Assembly (NCBI GenBank): GCA_902628815.1
Contig: CACOOK010000006.1
Location: 1 to 44,271, forward strand
Origin: an uncultured Pelagibacteraceae bacterium
GTDB lineage: Bacteria > Pseudomonadota > Alphaproteobacteria > Pelagibacterales > Pelagibacteraceae
Length of the DNA stretch: 44,271 nt
Direction of reading: 5' to 3'
Shown here: in pieces, positions 8,782 to 17,447 of the stretch
Numbering within the stretch: position 1 is the first letter of the stretch
Layout: each line of letters begins with the position of its first letter
Notes under the pieces: generated by a model
What the model saw: only the letters and a program-made list of their open reading frames with translations
Database searches by the model: none
What the model was told of the DNA's origin: nothing
Position numbers and translations under genes: made by a program

Positions 8782-8799
8782 ACTTTTTACGTAAAAAGT
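8782..8799. promoter_or_regulatory. Perfect 18-bp palindrome, candidate operator
   Basis: ACTTTTTAC followed directly by its reverse complement GTAAAAAGT lies 24 bases upstream of the DUF4212 start, in the divergent gap between the symporter pair and the gene at 8915. Perfect dyads with no central gap are typical of dimeric repressor sites. The binding protein is unknown and no regulator gene is adjacent. Confidence 0.5.
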
Positions 8800-8820
8800 A
8801 CTCTTATTGCTGGGGAGCAT

Positions 8821-8833
8821 ACTCATTATGAGT
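8821..8833. promoter_or_regulatory. 13-bp palindrome, candidate second operator
   Basis: ACTCAT-T-ATGAGT forms a 6+6 dyad with one central base. It sits 21 bases beyond the 18-bp palindrome in the same divergent intergenic region. Confidence 0.35.
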
Positions 8834-8914
8834 TGAATTAAAAGAGAAAAAAGGACCCCAAAACCAAATTGAAATGCTATAAGACAAGTAAATAAAGGGT
8901 TTTTTAAATACAAC

Positions 8915-9556
8915 GTGAAATTGAATCTAGATAAATTGCGAAACACTCTTAGAACAACTCTAATTGACATTTGGGAGTATGTAATTCCTATTTGGAAAAT
9001 TTCAGGACTTTTTAAAAGTATAAAATCAAAAAAAGATTTGCAAAATTTTATTCAAGAGAGATCTGCTCATGTATCTCAAACAACTCTATATGGTTATTTG
9101 AAAACAAGAATCGGAGTTAAGTATATTGCCATGATGGAAGACGAAGTTTTTTTAAAATCTATAAATATTGCAAAATGGAATATCTATGTGGTCGCCTTAG
9201 CTGATTGCGCTTTCTATGTTTTCTCTTATCTTATTGCAGAAAAAAACCTTAAAGAAAATGATTGTAAGGAAATTTTTTTAGAAATATTAGAAAATGAGAA
9301 AAAAAATGGTTTAAGCAATGAAATTTTTGATCGAGGTAAAAAAAATTTTTTAGATAGAATAGATAAGGTAAATTTTTCAAACTATTATTTAAACGATCCT
9401 TTCAAGGAGAGTGGCAACGCTCTATACTATTGGTCACCAATCGCTGATGAACTGAAATCGCTTGATAAAAAAATTGTTTTAAATTCTATACATTTAAAAT
9501 GGGGATTGATGAAAGATGAGTTTAAAAAATTAACCAAAAATTTAAAATTTAATTAA
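8915..9556 (+). CDS. Conserved alphaproteobacterial protein of unknown function
   Basis: This 213-aa protein uses a GTG start (MKLNLDKL). No catalytic motif is obvious. The conserved-looking core is [20 protein letters not shown], then [20 protein letters not shown] and a hydrophobic stretch [19 protein letters not shown]; the C terminus has [14 protein letters not shown]. From memory this resembles a family found in many alphaproteobacteria and sometimes labelled 'esterase', but no GxSxG motif is present, so I do not adopt that name. It is divergent from the symporter pair and its end overlaps the convergent acs gene by four bases. A role linked to acetate use is inference from position only. 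Confidence 0.75.
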   Translation: MKLNLDKLRNTLRTTLIDIWEYVIPIWKISGLFKSIKSKKDLQNFIQERSAHVSQTTLYGYLKTRIGVKYIAMMEDEVFLKSINIAKWNIYVVALADCAFYVFSYLIAEKNLKENDCKEIFLEILENEKKNGLSNEIFDRGKKNFLDRIDKVNFSNYYLNDPFKESGNALYYWSPIADELKSLDKKIVLNSIHLKWGLMKDEFKKLTKNLKFN

Positions 9557-11661
9557 CCTTTATTTTGTCTATTCTCTACAAGAGAGGCAACAACGCTTGG
9601 ATCAGCCAAAGTTGTTGTATCTCCTAAATTATCAGGATCGTTAGCAGCAATTTTTCTTAAAATTCTTCTCATAATTTTTCCTGATCTTGTTTTAGGAAGT
9701 CCTGGTGCGAATTGAATTACGTCCGGGGTAGCAATTGGCCCAATTTGTTTTCTGACCCATAATTTTAGATCTCTTTCTAAATCTCCAGTGGATTTTTCAC
9801 CTGCATTAAGTGTAACATAACAGTATAAACCATTTCCCTTAATACTATGCGGAAATCCAACAACAGCAGCTTCAGCAACCTTAGGATGCGCTACAAAAGC
9901 ACTTTCTATTTCTGCAGTCCCAAGATTATGTCCTGATACAATTATCACATCATCAACTCTTCCTGTAATCCAGTAGTATCCATCTTTATCTCTTCTACAC
10001 CCATCACCAGAAAAATATTTGCCATCGAATTGAGAAAAATAGGTATCAATAAATCTTTGATGGTCACCATAAACCGTTCTCATTTGTCCCGGCCATGAGC
10101 TTGCCATACATAATCTTCCTTTTCCCTCTCCTTTTACAACTTTACCATCTTTATCCACTAATACAGGCTTAATTCCGTAAAATGGCTTTGTTGCTGAACC
10201 AGGTTTTAAATCGATTGCTCCAGGTTGGGGTGCTATGAGAATGCCACCAGTCTCAGTTTGCCACCAGGTGTCAACAATCGGACATCTAGAGTCTCCAACT
10301 GTTCTATAATACCACATCCAAGCTTCCGGATTGATAGGTTCTCCTACTGTGCCCAATAGTTTTAGTGTTTTTCTGCTAGTTTTTTTAACAGGCGCATCCC
10401 CCTCTCTCATTAAAGCTCTTATTGCAGTTGGCGCAGTATAAAATATATTTACTTTATGTTTATCGACAATTTGCCACCAACGTGAACTATCAGGGTAATT
10501 TGGAACTCCTTCAAACATAATAGTTGTAGCACCATTAGATAACGGACCATAAATAATATAACTGTGTCCAGTTACCCAACCAATATCAGCAGTACACCAG
10601 TAAATGTCGTTTGGTTTGTAATCAAAAATGTACTGGTGAGTCATAGAAGCGTAAACCATGTAGCCGCCAGTTGTGTGCAATACCCCTTTTGGTTTTCCAG
10701 TTGATCCTGAAGTATAAAGTATAAATAACGGGTCTTCCGCACCCATTTCTTCCGGCTCGCACTTCGCTGGAACCGAAGATATAAGTTCCTTGTAAGAAAT
10801 ATCTCTTTCATTATTCCAATTAACTTGATTACCAGTTCTCTCTACCACCACACATTTTTTTACATTTGGACACTGGTCTAAGGCTTCATCAGCAATTTTC
10901 TTTAAAGGTATAATTTTTCCCCCCCTAACCCCCTCATCTGCAGTAATTAAGTATTCTGACTCACAGTCACTAATTCTTGTTGCTATAGAGTCTGGAGAAA
11001 AACCACCAAATATAATTGAATGTACTGCACCTATTCTAGCACATGCTAACATAATATAAGCTAACTCGGGTATCATAGTAAGATAAATAGTGACTCTATC
11101 CCCTTTCTGAACCCCTATACTTTTGAGTCCGTTTGCAGCTTTACAGACATTTTTATGTAACTCCTTAAAAGATATTTTTTTCGTATCTGCGGGATCATCA
11201 CCAACCCAAATAATCGCAGTTTTGTTTGGATTCTTTTTAAGATGTCTATCAATACAATTCGCAGAAGCGTTTAACGTACCATCGTAATACCACTTAATTT
11301 TTACTTCATCTTTACTATATTTTACGTCTTTAATTTTAGTGTATTTTTTAATCCAACTAATTCTTTTACCTTCTTTAGCCCAAAACTTGTCGTTCTCTTT
11401 AATAGAAAGTTTATACTTTTTTTTGTATTTAGAGTCGTTCACATAAGCTTGATTGGCCCAACTGTCCGATACTTTAATTAATGAGTTTCCGTCGCTATCT
11501 TTAGATATGTTTAGTGCTTTTGAATTAAATCTTTTTGTACTTCTTTTCGACTTTTTTTTTGCTTTTTTAGATTTTCTTTTAGGTTTTCTTAACTTTCTAA
11601 CTTTTCGCCTAGTTTTTGATTGCCTAATCTTTTTTTTCTTTTTTTTCTTTTTTTTAGCCAC
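9553..11661 (-). CDS. acs: Acetyl-CoA synthetase with a polybasic N-terminal tail
   Basis: Acs activates acetate to acetyl-CoA through acetyl-AMP. I choose GTG 11661 as the start: GAGGG lies four bases upstream (11666-11670), and an ATG at 11724 would overlap the upstream gene. The product is 702 aa, longer than the usual 640-660. Residues 3-44 contain 30 Lys/Arg, beginning with nine Lys, and no acidic residue; the normal Acs N-terminal domain follows (WANQAYV.. onward). Motifs: [16 protein letters not shown]-loop-like [19 protein letters not shown] (316-334), [16 protein letters not shown], and [12 protein letters not shown] with acetylatable Lys662. The tail's function is unknown; A8-G-A8-G-A8 in its codons could be slippage-prone. 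The sodium symporter nearby may provide substrate. Confidence 0.96.
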   Translation of the reverse strand: MAKKKKKKKKKIRQSKTRRKVRKLRKPKRKSKKAKKKSKRSTKRFNSKALNISKDSDGNSLIKVSDSWANQAYVNDSKYKKKYKLSIKENDKFWAKEGKRISWIKKYTKIKDVKYSKDEVKIKWYYDGTLNASANCIDRHLKKNPNKTAIIWVGDDPADTKKISFKELHKNVCKAANGLKSIGVQKGDRVTIYLTMIPELAYIMLACARIGAVHSIIFGGFSPDSIATRISDCESEYLITADEGVRGGKIIPLKKIADEALDQCPNVKKCVVVERTGNQVNWNNERDISYKELISSVPAKCEPEEMGAEDPLFILYTSGSTGKPKGVLHTTGGYMVYASMTHQYIFDYKPNDIYWCTADIGWVTGHSYIIYGPLSNGATTIMFEGVPNYPDSSRWWQIVDKHKVNIFYTAPTAIRALMREGDAPVKKTSRKTLKLLGTVGEPINPEAWMWYYRTVGDSRCPIVDTWWQTETGGILIAPQPGAIDLKPGSATKPFYGIKPVLVDKDGKVVKGEGKGRLCMASSWPGQMRTVYGDHQRFIDTYFSQFDGKYFSGDGCRRDKDGYYWITGRVDDVIIVSGHNLGTAEIESAFVAHPKVAEAAVVGFPHSIKGNGLYCYVTLNAGEKSTGDLERDLKLWVRKQIGPIATPDVIQFAPGLPKTRSGKIMRRILRKIAANDPDNLGDTTTLADPSVVASLVENRQNKG

Positions 11662-11665
11662 AAAT

Positions 11666-11670
11666 CCCTC
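11666..11670 (-). promoter_or_regulatory. Ribosome binding site deciding the acs start
   Basis: GAGGG on the minus strand, four bases before GTG 11661. It supports the GTG over the upstream ATG 11724, which would overlap the EVE gene by 47 bases and has no comparable site. Confidence 0.6.
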
Positions 11671-11677
11671 TTTTTTT

Positions 11678-12094
11678 CTATATCTTACCCATGTTAGAAA
11701 TAATTTTCCAGCTTTTATAATCAATAGGCATTACAGATAGTCTACTTTGTTTTATTAAGGGTAAATGAGAAATTTTCTTGTTTTTTTTAATTTTTTCCAG
11801 AGAAATTGGTACTTTCAATTTTTTTACAAACCTAACTTGAACGGCTACAAACCTATTTTTACTATCGGTTTTATCAACAAACGAAGTTTTGATCACTTTA
11901 ACAACCCCTACAATCTCTTTTCCAATGTTTGAATGATAAAAAAAGCACAAGTCACCTAAATTCATTTTTTTTAAATTATTTGCAGCTTGGTAATTTCTGA
12001 CTCCATCCCAAACAGCACCTTTTATTCCAGCTTTTTTTTGTTGATCTATTGACCAAACATCTGGTTCTGATTTAAGTAGCCAGTATTTTCTCAT
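11678..12094 (-). CDS. EVE (PUA-like) domain protein
   Basis: This 138-aa protein is one EVE domain, a PUA-like fold thought to bind modified bases in RNA or DNA. It opens with [17 protein letters not shown], then [39 protein letters not shown] and a basic C-terminal part ending [18 protein letters not shown]; all are characteristic. Genes of this family commonly follow tsaD in alphaproteobacteria, and here the ATG overlaps the tsaD stop by four bases (ATGA). Which modified base it recognises is unknown. The link with a tRNA-modifying enzyme is suggestive only. Confidence 0.9.
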   Translation of the reverse strand: MRKYWLLKSEPDVWSIDQQKKAGIKGAVWDGVRNYQAANNLKKMNLGDLCFFYHSNIGKEIVGVVKVIKTSFVDKTDSKNRFVAVQVRFVKKLKVPISLEKIKKNKKISHLPLIKQSRLSVMPIDYKSWKIISNMGKI

Positions 12095-13167
12095 AACTTT
12101 AAACCTGGTCCTTTCATATAAGGTGCACTCTCATCTAAAGGCCATCTAGATTTAGCTTCAATATTAATTTTATCTAATAACCTTTTTTTGTATCTTTTAA
12201 TCCCAGCCCACGCAATCATTGCTGCATTATCACTACAAAACTTAACATCTGGATAAATAGTTCTACATTTCATCTCATCTGATAATTTTGTTAAATTTTC
12301 TCTTATTGTTTTATTAGCTGCTACTCCTCCAGCCACAACTAATTTCACATTTTCAATTTGAGTTTTTTTTTTAAACATTTCTATCGCTATTTTAGTTTTT
12401 TTATAAAGGATGCTATTGATTGTATTTTGAAAAGAGGCTGCAAGATTATATTTCATCTGATTATCACCTTTAATTTTTTTCGACTCTCTCAAAACCGCAG
12501 TCTTAAGACCTGCAAAGGATAAGTTACAACCAGATTTATTTATTATTGGTTCAGGAAGCTTAAAAAATTTTTTATCTCCTAATTTAGAAAACTTTTCTAC
12601 ATTCGGACCACCAGGATAACCCAATCCAAGCATTTTTGCAGTTTTATCAAAAGCTTCACCTAACGCATCATCAATAGTAGTTCCTAGCTGCTCATATTGA
12701 TTTACGTCTTTTACGATTAAAAATTGAGTATGTCCCCCAGAAATTAATAAAAGTAAATATGGAAATTCAATTTTAGTTTCCAGTCCCGGGCTTAGTGCAT
12801 GACCTTCTAAATGATTCACACCTATCAAAGGCTTATTTGCAAATGCAGCTATCGACTTACCAATGTTGAGACCAATTGTTAAACATACTATTAAACCTGG
12901 ACCAGCCGTTGCAGCTACTCCGTCTATTTCATCTAAAGATATTTTACTTTCTGCCAGAGCAGTTTTAATAATGTAGTCAATATTTTCTAGATGAGCTCTC
13001 GCAGCCAATTCAGGTACTACACCTCCAAATTTTTTATGTTCTGAAATTTGACTAGAGACAACATTGGATAAGATTTCGGCTGCTCCTCTTTCGTTCTCTC
13101 TAATCACAGCAGCAGCAGTTTCATCGCAGCTAGTTTCAATTCCTAGAAAAGTAATCTTTTTTTTCAT
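12091..13167 (-). CDS. tsaD: tRNA N6-threonylcarbamoyladenosine transferase TsaD
   Basis: TsaD transfers the threonylcarbamoyl group to A37 of ANN-decoding tRNAs, working with TsaB and TsaE. It is 358 aa, usual for the family. It begins FLGIETSCDETAAAVI (ASKHA fold). The iron-binding motif HLEGH lies near residues 114-118 (GVNHLEGHALSPGL). It continues LLLISGGHTQFLIVKD, the segment TTIDDALGEAFDKTAKMLGL, VVAGGVAANKTIRE, and FCSDNAAMIAWAG with the second metal-binding Asp. It is divergent from hemC across 52 AT-rich bases, an arrangement common in alphaproteobacteria, and coupled to the EVE gene by a four-base overlap. Confidence 0.97.
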   Translation of the reverse strand: MKKKITFLGIETSCDETAAAVIRENERGAAEILSNVVSSQISEHKKFGGVVPELAARAHLENIDYIIKTALAESKISLDEIDGVAATAGPGLIVCLTIGLNIGKSIAAFANKPLIGVNHLEGHALSPGLETKIEFPYLLLLISGGHTQFLIVKDVNQYEQLGTTIDDALGEAFDKTAKMLGLGYPGGPNVEKFSKLGDKKFFKLPEPIINKSGCNLSFAGLKTAVLRESKKIKGDNQMKYNLAASFQNTINSILYKKTKIAIEMFKKKTQIENVKLVVAGGVAANKTIRENLTKLSDEMKCRTIYPDVKFCSDNAAMIAWAGIKRYKKRLLDKINIEAKSRWPLDESAPYMKGPGLKL

Positions 13168-13219
13168 CTCTGATTTAATTAATAGTATAAAATAGTTCTA
13201 TCAAATATATAATCAATTT

Positions 13220-14137
13220 ATGATGAAAATTACAATTGGAGCTCGGGGAAGCAAACTCTCATTGGCATACGTATCTAAAGTTAAAGAGCTTTTATTAAAA
13301 AAAGACAAAAATCTTAAAGACTACAATATAAATTTTAAATCAATAAAAACTTCGGGTGATTTAAACTCAGATAAAAAAATCTCCGAAATAGGTGGAAAAA
13401 ATTTATTTTGTAAAGAAATTGAGGAAAGTTTAATCAAAAAAGAAATAGATATTGCCGTTCATTCTCTCAAAGACATGGAAGCTACTGAAAATAGCAATCT
13501 TTTAATTGGCGCCTATATAAAAAGAAACGACTTTCGAGATGTGATAATTAGTGAAAATATAAAAAGTATTTCTGACCTTAAAGATGGAGTTAAAATCGGT
13601 TCAAGCTCAAGAAGAAGAGAGCTTCAATTAAAAAAGATTAATGATAAAGTTTCAATAATCAATATTCGTGGAAACATAGATACAAGAATAAATAAACTTA
13701 GTGAAAAAAAGCTTGATGGAATCATTCTTGCTGCCGCTGGAGTAAAATCGTTAAAACTTGAAAAAAAAATTAGTTTTATTTTTAATACTGAACATATTTT
13801 ACCTGCAGTCGGTCAGGGGATTATTGCTGTCCAGTGCAGAAAAGACGATAAGATTAAACACTTGATAAAAAAAATTAATGATATTGAAACTAGTCTTTGT
13901 GCAAAAGCTGAAAGAAAGTTACTTCAAACAATCGGAGGTGATTGTAATACTGCAATTGGAGGATTGGCCGAAATTAAAAATAAAAATCTAAAACTAAAAG
14001 CTCAATTATTTTCTGATAATGGCAAAGAAAGTTTTGAGCATGAACTTACAGGTAGAGAGGTAGATGCATCCTTCATTGGAAAAAGTGTTGCAGAAAAATT
14101 ATTAAATATGGCTGGGAAAAAATTTAAAAAAAAATGA
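13220..14137 (+). CDS. hemC: Hydroxymethylbilane synthase (porphobilinogen deaminase)
   Basis: HemC polymerises four porphobilinogens into hydroxymethylbilane for heme synthesis. The protein is 305 aa. Motifs: ITIGARGSKLSLAYV at the start, SGDLNSDKKISEIGGKNLF, DIAVHSLKDMEA with the catalytic Asp, IGSSSRRRELQLK binding the cofactor acetate groups, NIRGNIDTRI, LPAVGQGIIAVQCR, and Cys242 in GGDCNTAIGG, which anchors the dipyrromethane cofactor. Two adjacent ATGs (13220, 13223) could start it. A TATAAT-like -10 about ten bases upstream suggests a very short or absent leader. Its ATGA overlap with hemD shows coupling. Heme made here is consistent with the ccm genes farther right. Confidence 0.96.
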   Translation: MMKITIGARGSKLSLAYVSKVKELLLKKDKNLKDYNINFKSIKTSGDLNSDKKISEIGGKNLFCKEIEESLIKKEIDIAVHSLKDMEATENSNLLIGAYIKRNDFRDVIISENIKSISDLKDGVKIGSSSRRRELQLKKINDKVSIINIRGNIDTRINKLSEKKLDGIILAAAGVKSLKLEKKISFIFNTEHILPAVGQGIIAVQCRKDDKIKHLIKKINDIETSLCAKAERKLLQTIGGDCNTAIGGLAEIKNKNLKLKAQLFSDNGKESFEHELTGREVDASFIGKSVAEKLLNMAGKKFKKK

Positions 14138-14832
14138 ATATTTTAATAACTAGACCCCTTATTGATACTGAGGATTTAATGTCAAAGTTATTTTCTCTTG
14201 GTCATAAAATTATTCATGTTCCTACATTGAAAATTTCCTCTGCTGGACTTAAGCCAATTAATCCAGAAAAATATAACGCATTTATTTTTACAAGTGCAAA
14301 CGCAATTAGAAACCTTAAGTTATCGAGAAAAGATAATAAAAAGTTATGTTTTTGCGTAGGTGCAATTACAGAAAAGATTGTAAGGCAGCAAGGTTATAAC
14401 AATACAATTTCAGCAGGAGGAACAGTCAATGCTTTAAAAAATATTATAATTAACTCTGATAACTTGGATAAAAAAAAGATTTTAGCATATGTATGCGGAG
14501 ACAATATAACCTCAAACTTAGATCAAGAATTACTAAAAGAAGGTTTTCAAGTAGAGAAGATTATTAATTATACTTCAAAAAAAATAGAAGATATGAACGA
14601 AGAGACTAATAAACTAATCATGAGTCATCCTCCTGACATAATTCTTGTTTATTCAATAAGAAGTGCAGAAAGCTTTATTGAATTAACAAAAAAATACTCT
14701 CTTAATGGGCTGATGACAGGATCAAGAGTTATGTGTATAAGTGAAAAAGTTTTAAATGTTTTCAAAGAAGCTGGATGGAAAAAACTAGAAACCTTCGAAG
14801 CTGGAGATGAATTAATAAAAATTGGTAATTAG
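14134..14832 (+). CDS. hemD: Uroporphyrinogen-III synthase
   Basis: HemD closes hydroxymethylbilane into uroporphyrinogen III with inversion of ring D. This family is poorly conserved. Support comes from the start MNILITRPLIDTEDL, the phrase YNAFIFTSANAIRNL, CVGAITEKI, the mid-protein ILAYVCGDNITSNLDQELL and DIILVYSIRSAESFIEL, all in expected order, and from the position directly after hemC with a four-base overlap. Its 232 aa fit the family. The stop TAG (14830-14832) directly abuts the next ATG. Confidence 0.92.
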   Translation: MNILITRPLIDTEDLMSKLFSLGHKIIHVPTLKISSAGLKPINPEKYNAFIFTSANAIRNLKLSRKDNKKLCFCVGAITEKIVRQQGYNNTISAGGTVNALKNIIINSDNLDKKKILAYVCGDNITSNLDQELLKEGFQVEKIINYTSKKIEDMNEETNKLIMSHPPDIILVYSIRSAESFIELTKKYSLNGLMTGSRVMCISEKVLNVFKEAGWKKLETFEAGDELIKIGN

Positions 14833-15924
14833 ATGGAAATATTAGAAAATTTTAAGATATTGTTTTTAGATGTTTGGAACAAAGGTATTTCAGGAGTTAA
14901 CATATCGGAAATTGTTATCGCTTTAACAATTTTTCTATTTTTTCTTTTTTTAAGAGGAATATTTTCAAAATTTGTAATTAAAAGATTAGAGAATTACGTA
15001 TCAAAAACTACAAATAATTTTGACAATTCTCTAGTCAGGTCAATGGAAGGGCCAGCTAAATTTTTCCCGATTGTTTTAGGATTTTTCGTTGCTACAAGTT
15101 ACCTAACTGTTGAAACTCAGGCTGCAAAATTTTTAGAGACAATTAATCGCTCTTTAATAACAATACTTATATTTTGGACCTTTCACCAAATTATTGGGCC
15201 TTTTTCAACCATTGTAAAATCTGTCAGTGATTTACTTTCGAGAGATTTGGTTAATTGGATAATTAAGGCTCTCAAGATATTGATTATAATTTTAGGTCTA
15301 GCAGCTGTTCTAGAACTTTGGGGAATTAAAATTGGACCAATTATTGCTGGTTTAGGACTATTTGGTGTTGCTGTTGCACTTGGAGCACAAGATTTATTTA
15401 AAAATTTAATTTCAGGAATATTGGTTTTAGTTGAGAAAAGATTCAAAGTAGGAGACTGGATATATGTTGAAGATGTCATCGAAGGTACAGTTGAGTCTAT
15501 AGGTTTTAGATCTACAGTTGTAAGAAGGTTTGATAAATCTCTAGCAACAATCCCTAATTTTCAGTTTGCTGAAAAAGCCGTAATAAATAATTCTCAAATT
15601 ACTAATAGAAGGATTAATTGGATTATAGGCTTAGAGTATAGAACAACAAGTAAACAATTAACTGATATCAAACAGCAGATAGAAAATTTTATAAAGAACA
15701 GTGAATTGTTTACAAAATCAGAAGATACAATGCTCTCAGTGAAGATTGATCAATTTGCTGCAAGCTCAATTGATATAAAGTTAATTTGTTTTACTAAAAC
15801 TGCCAAATATTTAGAATGGATGAAAGTTAAAGATCTTTTGGCTTTGGAGATAAAAAATATAGTAGAGAAAAATAATGCCTCTTTTGCTTTTCCAAGCACA
15901 TCAGTTTACGTGGAGAAAAATTAA
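14833..15924 (+). CDS. MscS-family mechanosensitive channel
   Basis: This inner-membrane channel relieves turgor on osmotic downshock. The 363-aa protein has N-terminal hydrophobic segments near 20-45, 75-95 and 105-125. It then carries the MscS pore region GLGLFGVAVALGAQDLFKNLI (part of TM3, residues about 170-190), followed by the beta domain SGILVLVEKRFKVGDWIYVE, EGTVESIGFRSTVVRRFD and IPNFQFAEKAVINNSQI. The Gly/Ala-rich packing pattern of TM3 is clear. It is embedded in a run with hemD before it (zero spacing) and yggT after it (TAATG, one-base overlap), so it is co-transcribed with housekeeping genes. Confidence 0.93.
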   Translation: MEILENFKILFLDVWNKGISGVNISEIVIALTIFLFFLFLRGIFSKFVIKRLENYVSKTTNNFDNSLVRSMEGPAKFFPIVLGFFVATSYLTVETQAAKFLETINRSLITILIFWTFHQIIGPFSTIVKSVSDLLSRDLVNWIIKALKILIIILGLAAVLELWGIKIGPIIAGLGLFGVAVALGAQDLFKNLISGILVLVEKRFKVGDWIYVEDVIEGTVESIGFRSTVVRRFDKSLATIPNFQFAEKAVINNSQITNRRINWIIGLEYRTTSKQLTDIKQQIENFIKNSELFTKSEDTMLSVKIDQFAASSIDIKLICFTKTAKYLEWMKVKDLLALEIKNIVEKNNASFAFPSTSVYVEKN

Positions 15925-16220
15925 TGAAATCTGTATTGATTTTATTTGACAATTTAGTGAGTCTTTACATATGGATACTTATAATCCATGTGATATTTAG
16001 CTGGTTAGTCGCTTTCAATGTTTTAAATACTAGCAACAGATTTGTGTACTCTATTTTAGATATTTCCTACAAACTTACAGCACCGCCTTTGAATTTTATT
16101 AGAAGATTTTTACCTAATTTTGGTTCTATCGATATTTCACCAGTTATTTTAATTTTAGGTTTAATGTTTATGAGAAATTTAGTTTTTGAAATGTTCGCGC
16201 CAGGATTATTTTTAAGATGA
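15924..16220 (+). CDS. yggT: YggT family membrane protein
   Basis: This 98-aa integral membrane protein has two hydrophobic segments (residues about 12-32 and 70-92) and the family's central phrase YKLTAPPLNFIRRFLPNFGSIDISPVI written in pieces: LTAPPLNFIRRFLP, then SIDISPVILILGL. YggT proteins are linked to osmotic or potassium tolerance or membrane organisation, but the biochemical role is unsettled. Its position directly after an MscS channel fits an osmotic theme, which is inference. The start overlaps the mscS stop by one base, and its own stop overlaps the folD ATG by four bases. Confidence 0.9.
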   Translation: MKSVLILFDNLVSLYIWILIIHVIFSWLVAFNVLNTSNRFVYSILDISYKLTAPPLNFIRRFLPNFGSIDISPVILILGLMFMRNLVFEMFAPGLFLR

Positions 16221-17059
16221 TTATTGACGGTAAAAAAGAGGCTCAGATTATTCGAAGTGAAATTAAGAAAGAAATTCTAATTTTAAAAAAAAAAACAAAT
16301 AAGATACCAAGCTTAACAGTTATTTTAATAGGGGATTATGTTCCAAGTCAAATCTACGTTAAAAATAAAGAAAAAAGTGCTAGAGAAGTTGGGATACATT
16401 CTAAAATAATCAAATATCCAAAAAATGTAAGCGAAAAAGAAGTATTAAAAAAAATTGATGAACTAAATAATAATATGGATATATCTGGAATATTAGTTCA
16501 GCTTCCATTGCCCGATCAGGTAAGTAAGGAAAAAATTATAAATGCTATTCACCCCTCAAAAGATGTAGATGGATTTAATCCTGTAAATGTTGGAAGACTT
16601 TCCTCAGGATATAAATCTATTATTCCTTGCACTCCTTTAGGATGCTTATTATTAATTAAAAAAATTGAACCAGATTTATCAGGAAGACGTGCTGTTATTA
16701 TAGGAAGATCTAATCTAAATGGTAAACCTATGGCGCAATTACTGCTAAAAGAAAATTGCACCGTGACTGTTGCTCATTCAAAAACTAATAATTTACAAAA
16801 TGAATGTCTTAAAGCAGATATTCTTATTGCAGCTGCAGGCGTCCCTAATTTGGTTAAGGAGAGTTGGATAAAAAAAGATGCAATAGTAATTGATGTTGGT
16901 ATTAATAAAGTAGGTGAAAAAATTGTCGGAGACGTAAATTTTGAAGAATTAAAAGATAAAGCCAAAGCAATTACACCAGTGCCAGGAGGAGTAGGCCCAA
17001 TGACGATAGCATGTTTGTTAAAAAATACTTTAGAGTGTTTTAAAGCTCGCTTGACCTAG
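16217..17059 (+). CDS. folD: Methylenetetrahydrofolate dehydrogenase / cyclohydrolase
   Basis: FolD converts 5,10-methylene-THF to 10-formyl-THF with NADP, feeding purine (PurH) and formyl-Met synthesis. It is 280 aa, typical. Catalytic motifs: YVKNKEKSAREVGI with the active Lys near residue 54, GILVQLPLPDQVS, DVDGFNPVNVGRL, PCTPLGCLLL, the NADP-binding site VIIGRSNLNGKPMAQLL, CTVTVAHSKT, DVGIN, and the ending TPVPGGVGPMTIACLL. It is last in the hemC-hemD-mscS-yggT-folD run. Its 3' end overlaps the convergent psiE-like gene by 20 bases. Confidence 0.97.
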   Translation: MIIDGKKEAQIIRSEIKKEILILKKKTNKIPSLTVILIGDYVPSQIYVKNKEKSAREVGIHSKIIKYPKNVSEKEVLKKIDELNNNMDISGILVQLPLPDQVSKEKIINAIHPSKDVDGFNPVNVGRLSSGYKSIIPCTPLGCLLLIKKIEPDLSGRRAVIIGRSNLNGKPMAQLLLKENCTVTVAHSKTNNLQNECLKADILIAAAGVPNLVKESWIKKDAIVIDVGINKVGEKIVGDVNFEELKDKAKAITPVPGGVGPMTIACLLKNTLECFKARLT

Positions 17060-17426
17060 ACTTTTCGATTTTCAAATACTTACTGTTTCTAAATCTTATA
17101 ATTACTGTAGCTATTGAAACTATTAAAATAGCTAATGAAATATAGATCAGGTTGGATGGATCACTTTCTTTATCTTGTAGAATTATAAATCGAGCTAATG
17201 CTGTTATAGCTATGATTAGAGGATATGTTATTCTTACTGATTGTGTTTCCCAATAAGATCTGACCAGACCAATTACTTCAATGTAAATAAACATTAAAAG
17301 CAAATCTGCTAAGGTTATATCTTTATTATCGTACATTTCTTTCATCTCAAGAAAAAAAGCGATAATAGTCGATACCAGTACGACTATGACTGCAACTAAC
17401 TGAATATTTCGAATCGAACTGTTCAT
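17040..17426 (-). CDS. PsiE-family (phosphate-starvation-inducible) membrane protein
   Basis: This 128-aa protein has four hydrophobic segments (residues about 8-27, 40-58, 66-84, 92-110). It resembles the PsiE family in the phrases LADLLLMFIYIEVIGLVRSYW and SVRITYPLIIAITALARFIILQ. PsiE is induced by phosphate starvation in Escherichia coli, but its function is unknown. No Pho box could be recognised here. The gene follows argG on the minus strand with 21 bases between them and overlaps folD tail to tail by 20 bases. Confidence 0.85.
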   Translation of the reverse strand: MNSSIRNIQLVAVIVVLVSTIIAFFLEMKEMYDNKDITLADLLLMFIYIEVIGLVRSYWETQSVRITYPLIIAITALARFIILQDKESDPSNLIYISLAILIVSIATVIIRFRNSKYLKIEKSRSSEL

Positions 17427-17447
17427 TAAAAATAATCTATCAAAAAT

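Noticed and set aside
11453-11740. Plus-strand frame rich in Phe opposite the acs tail
   Set aside because: It is the complement of the polylysine codons (poly-T read as Phe) and has no independent support.
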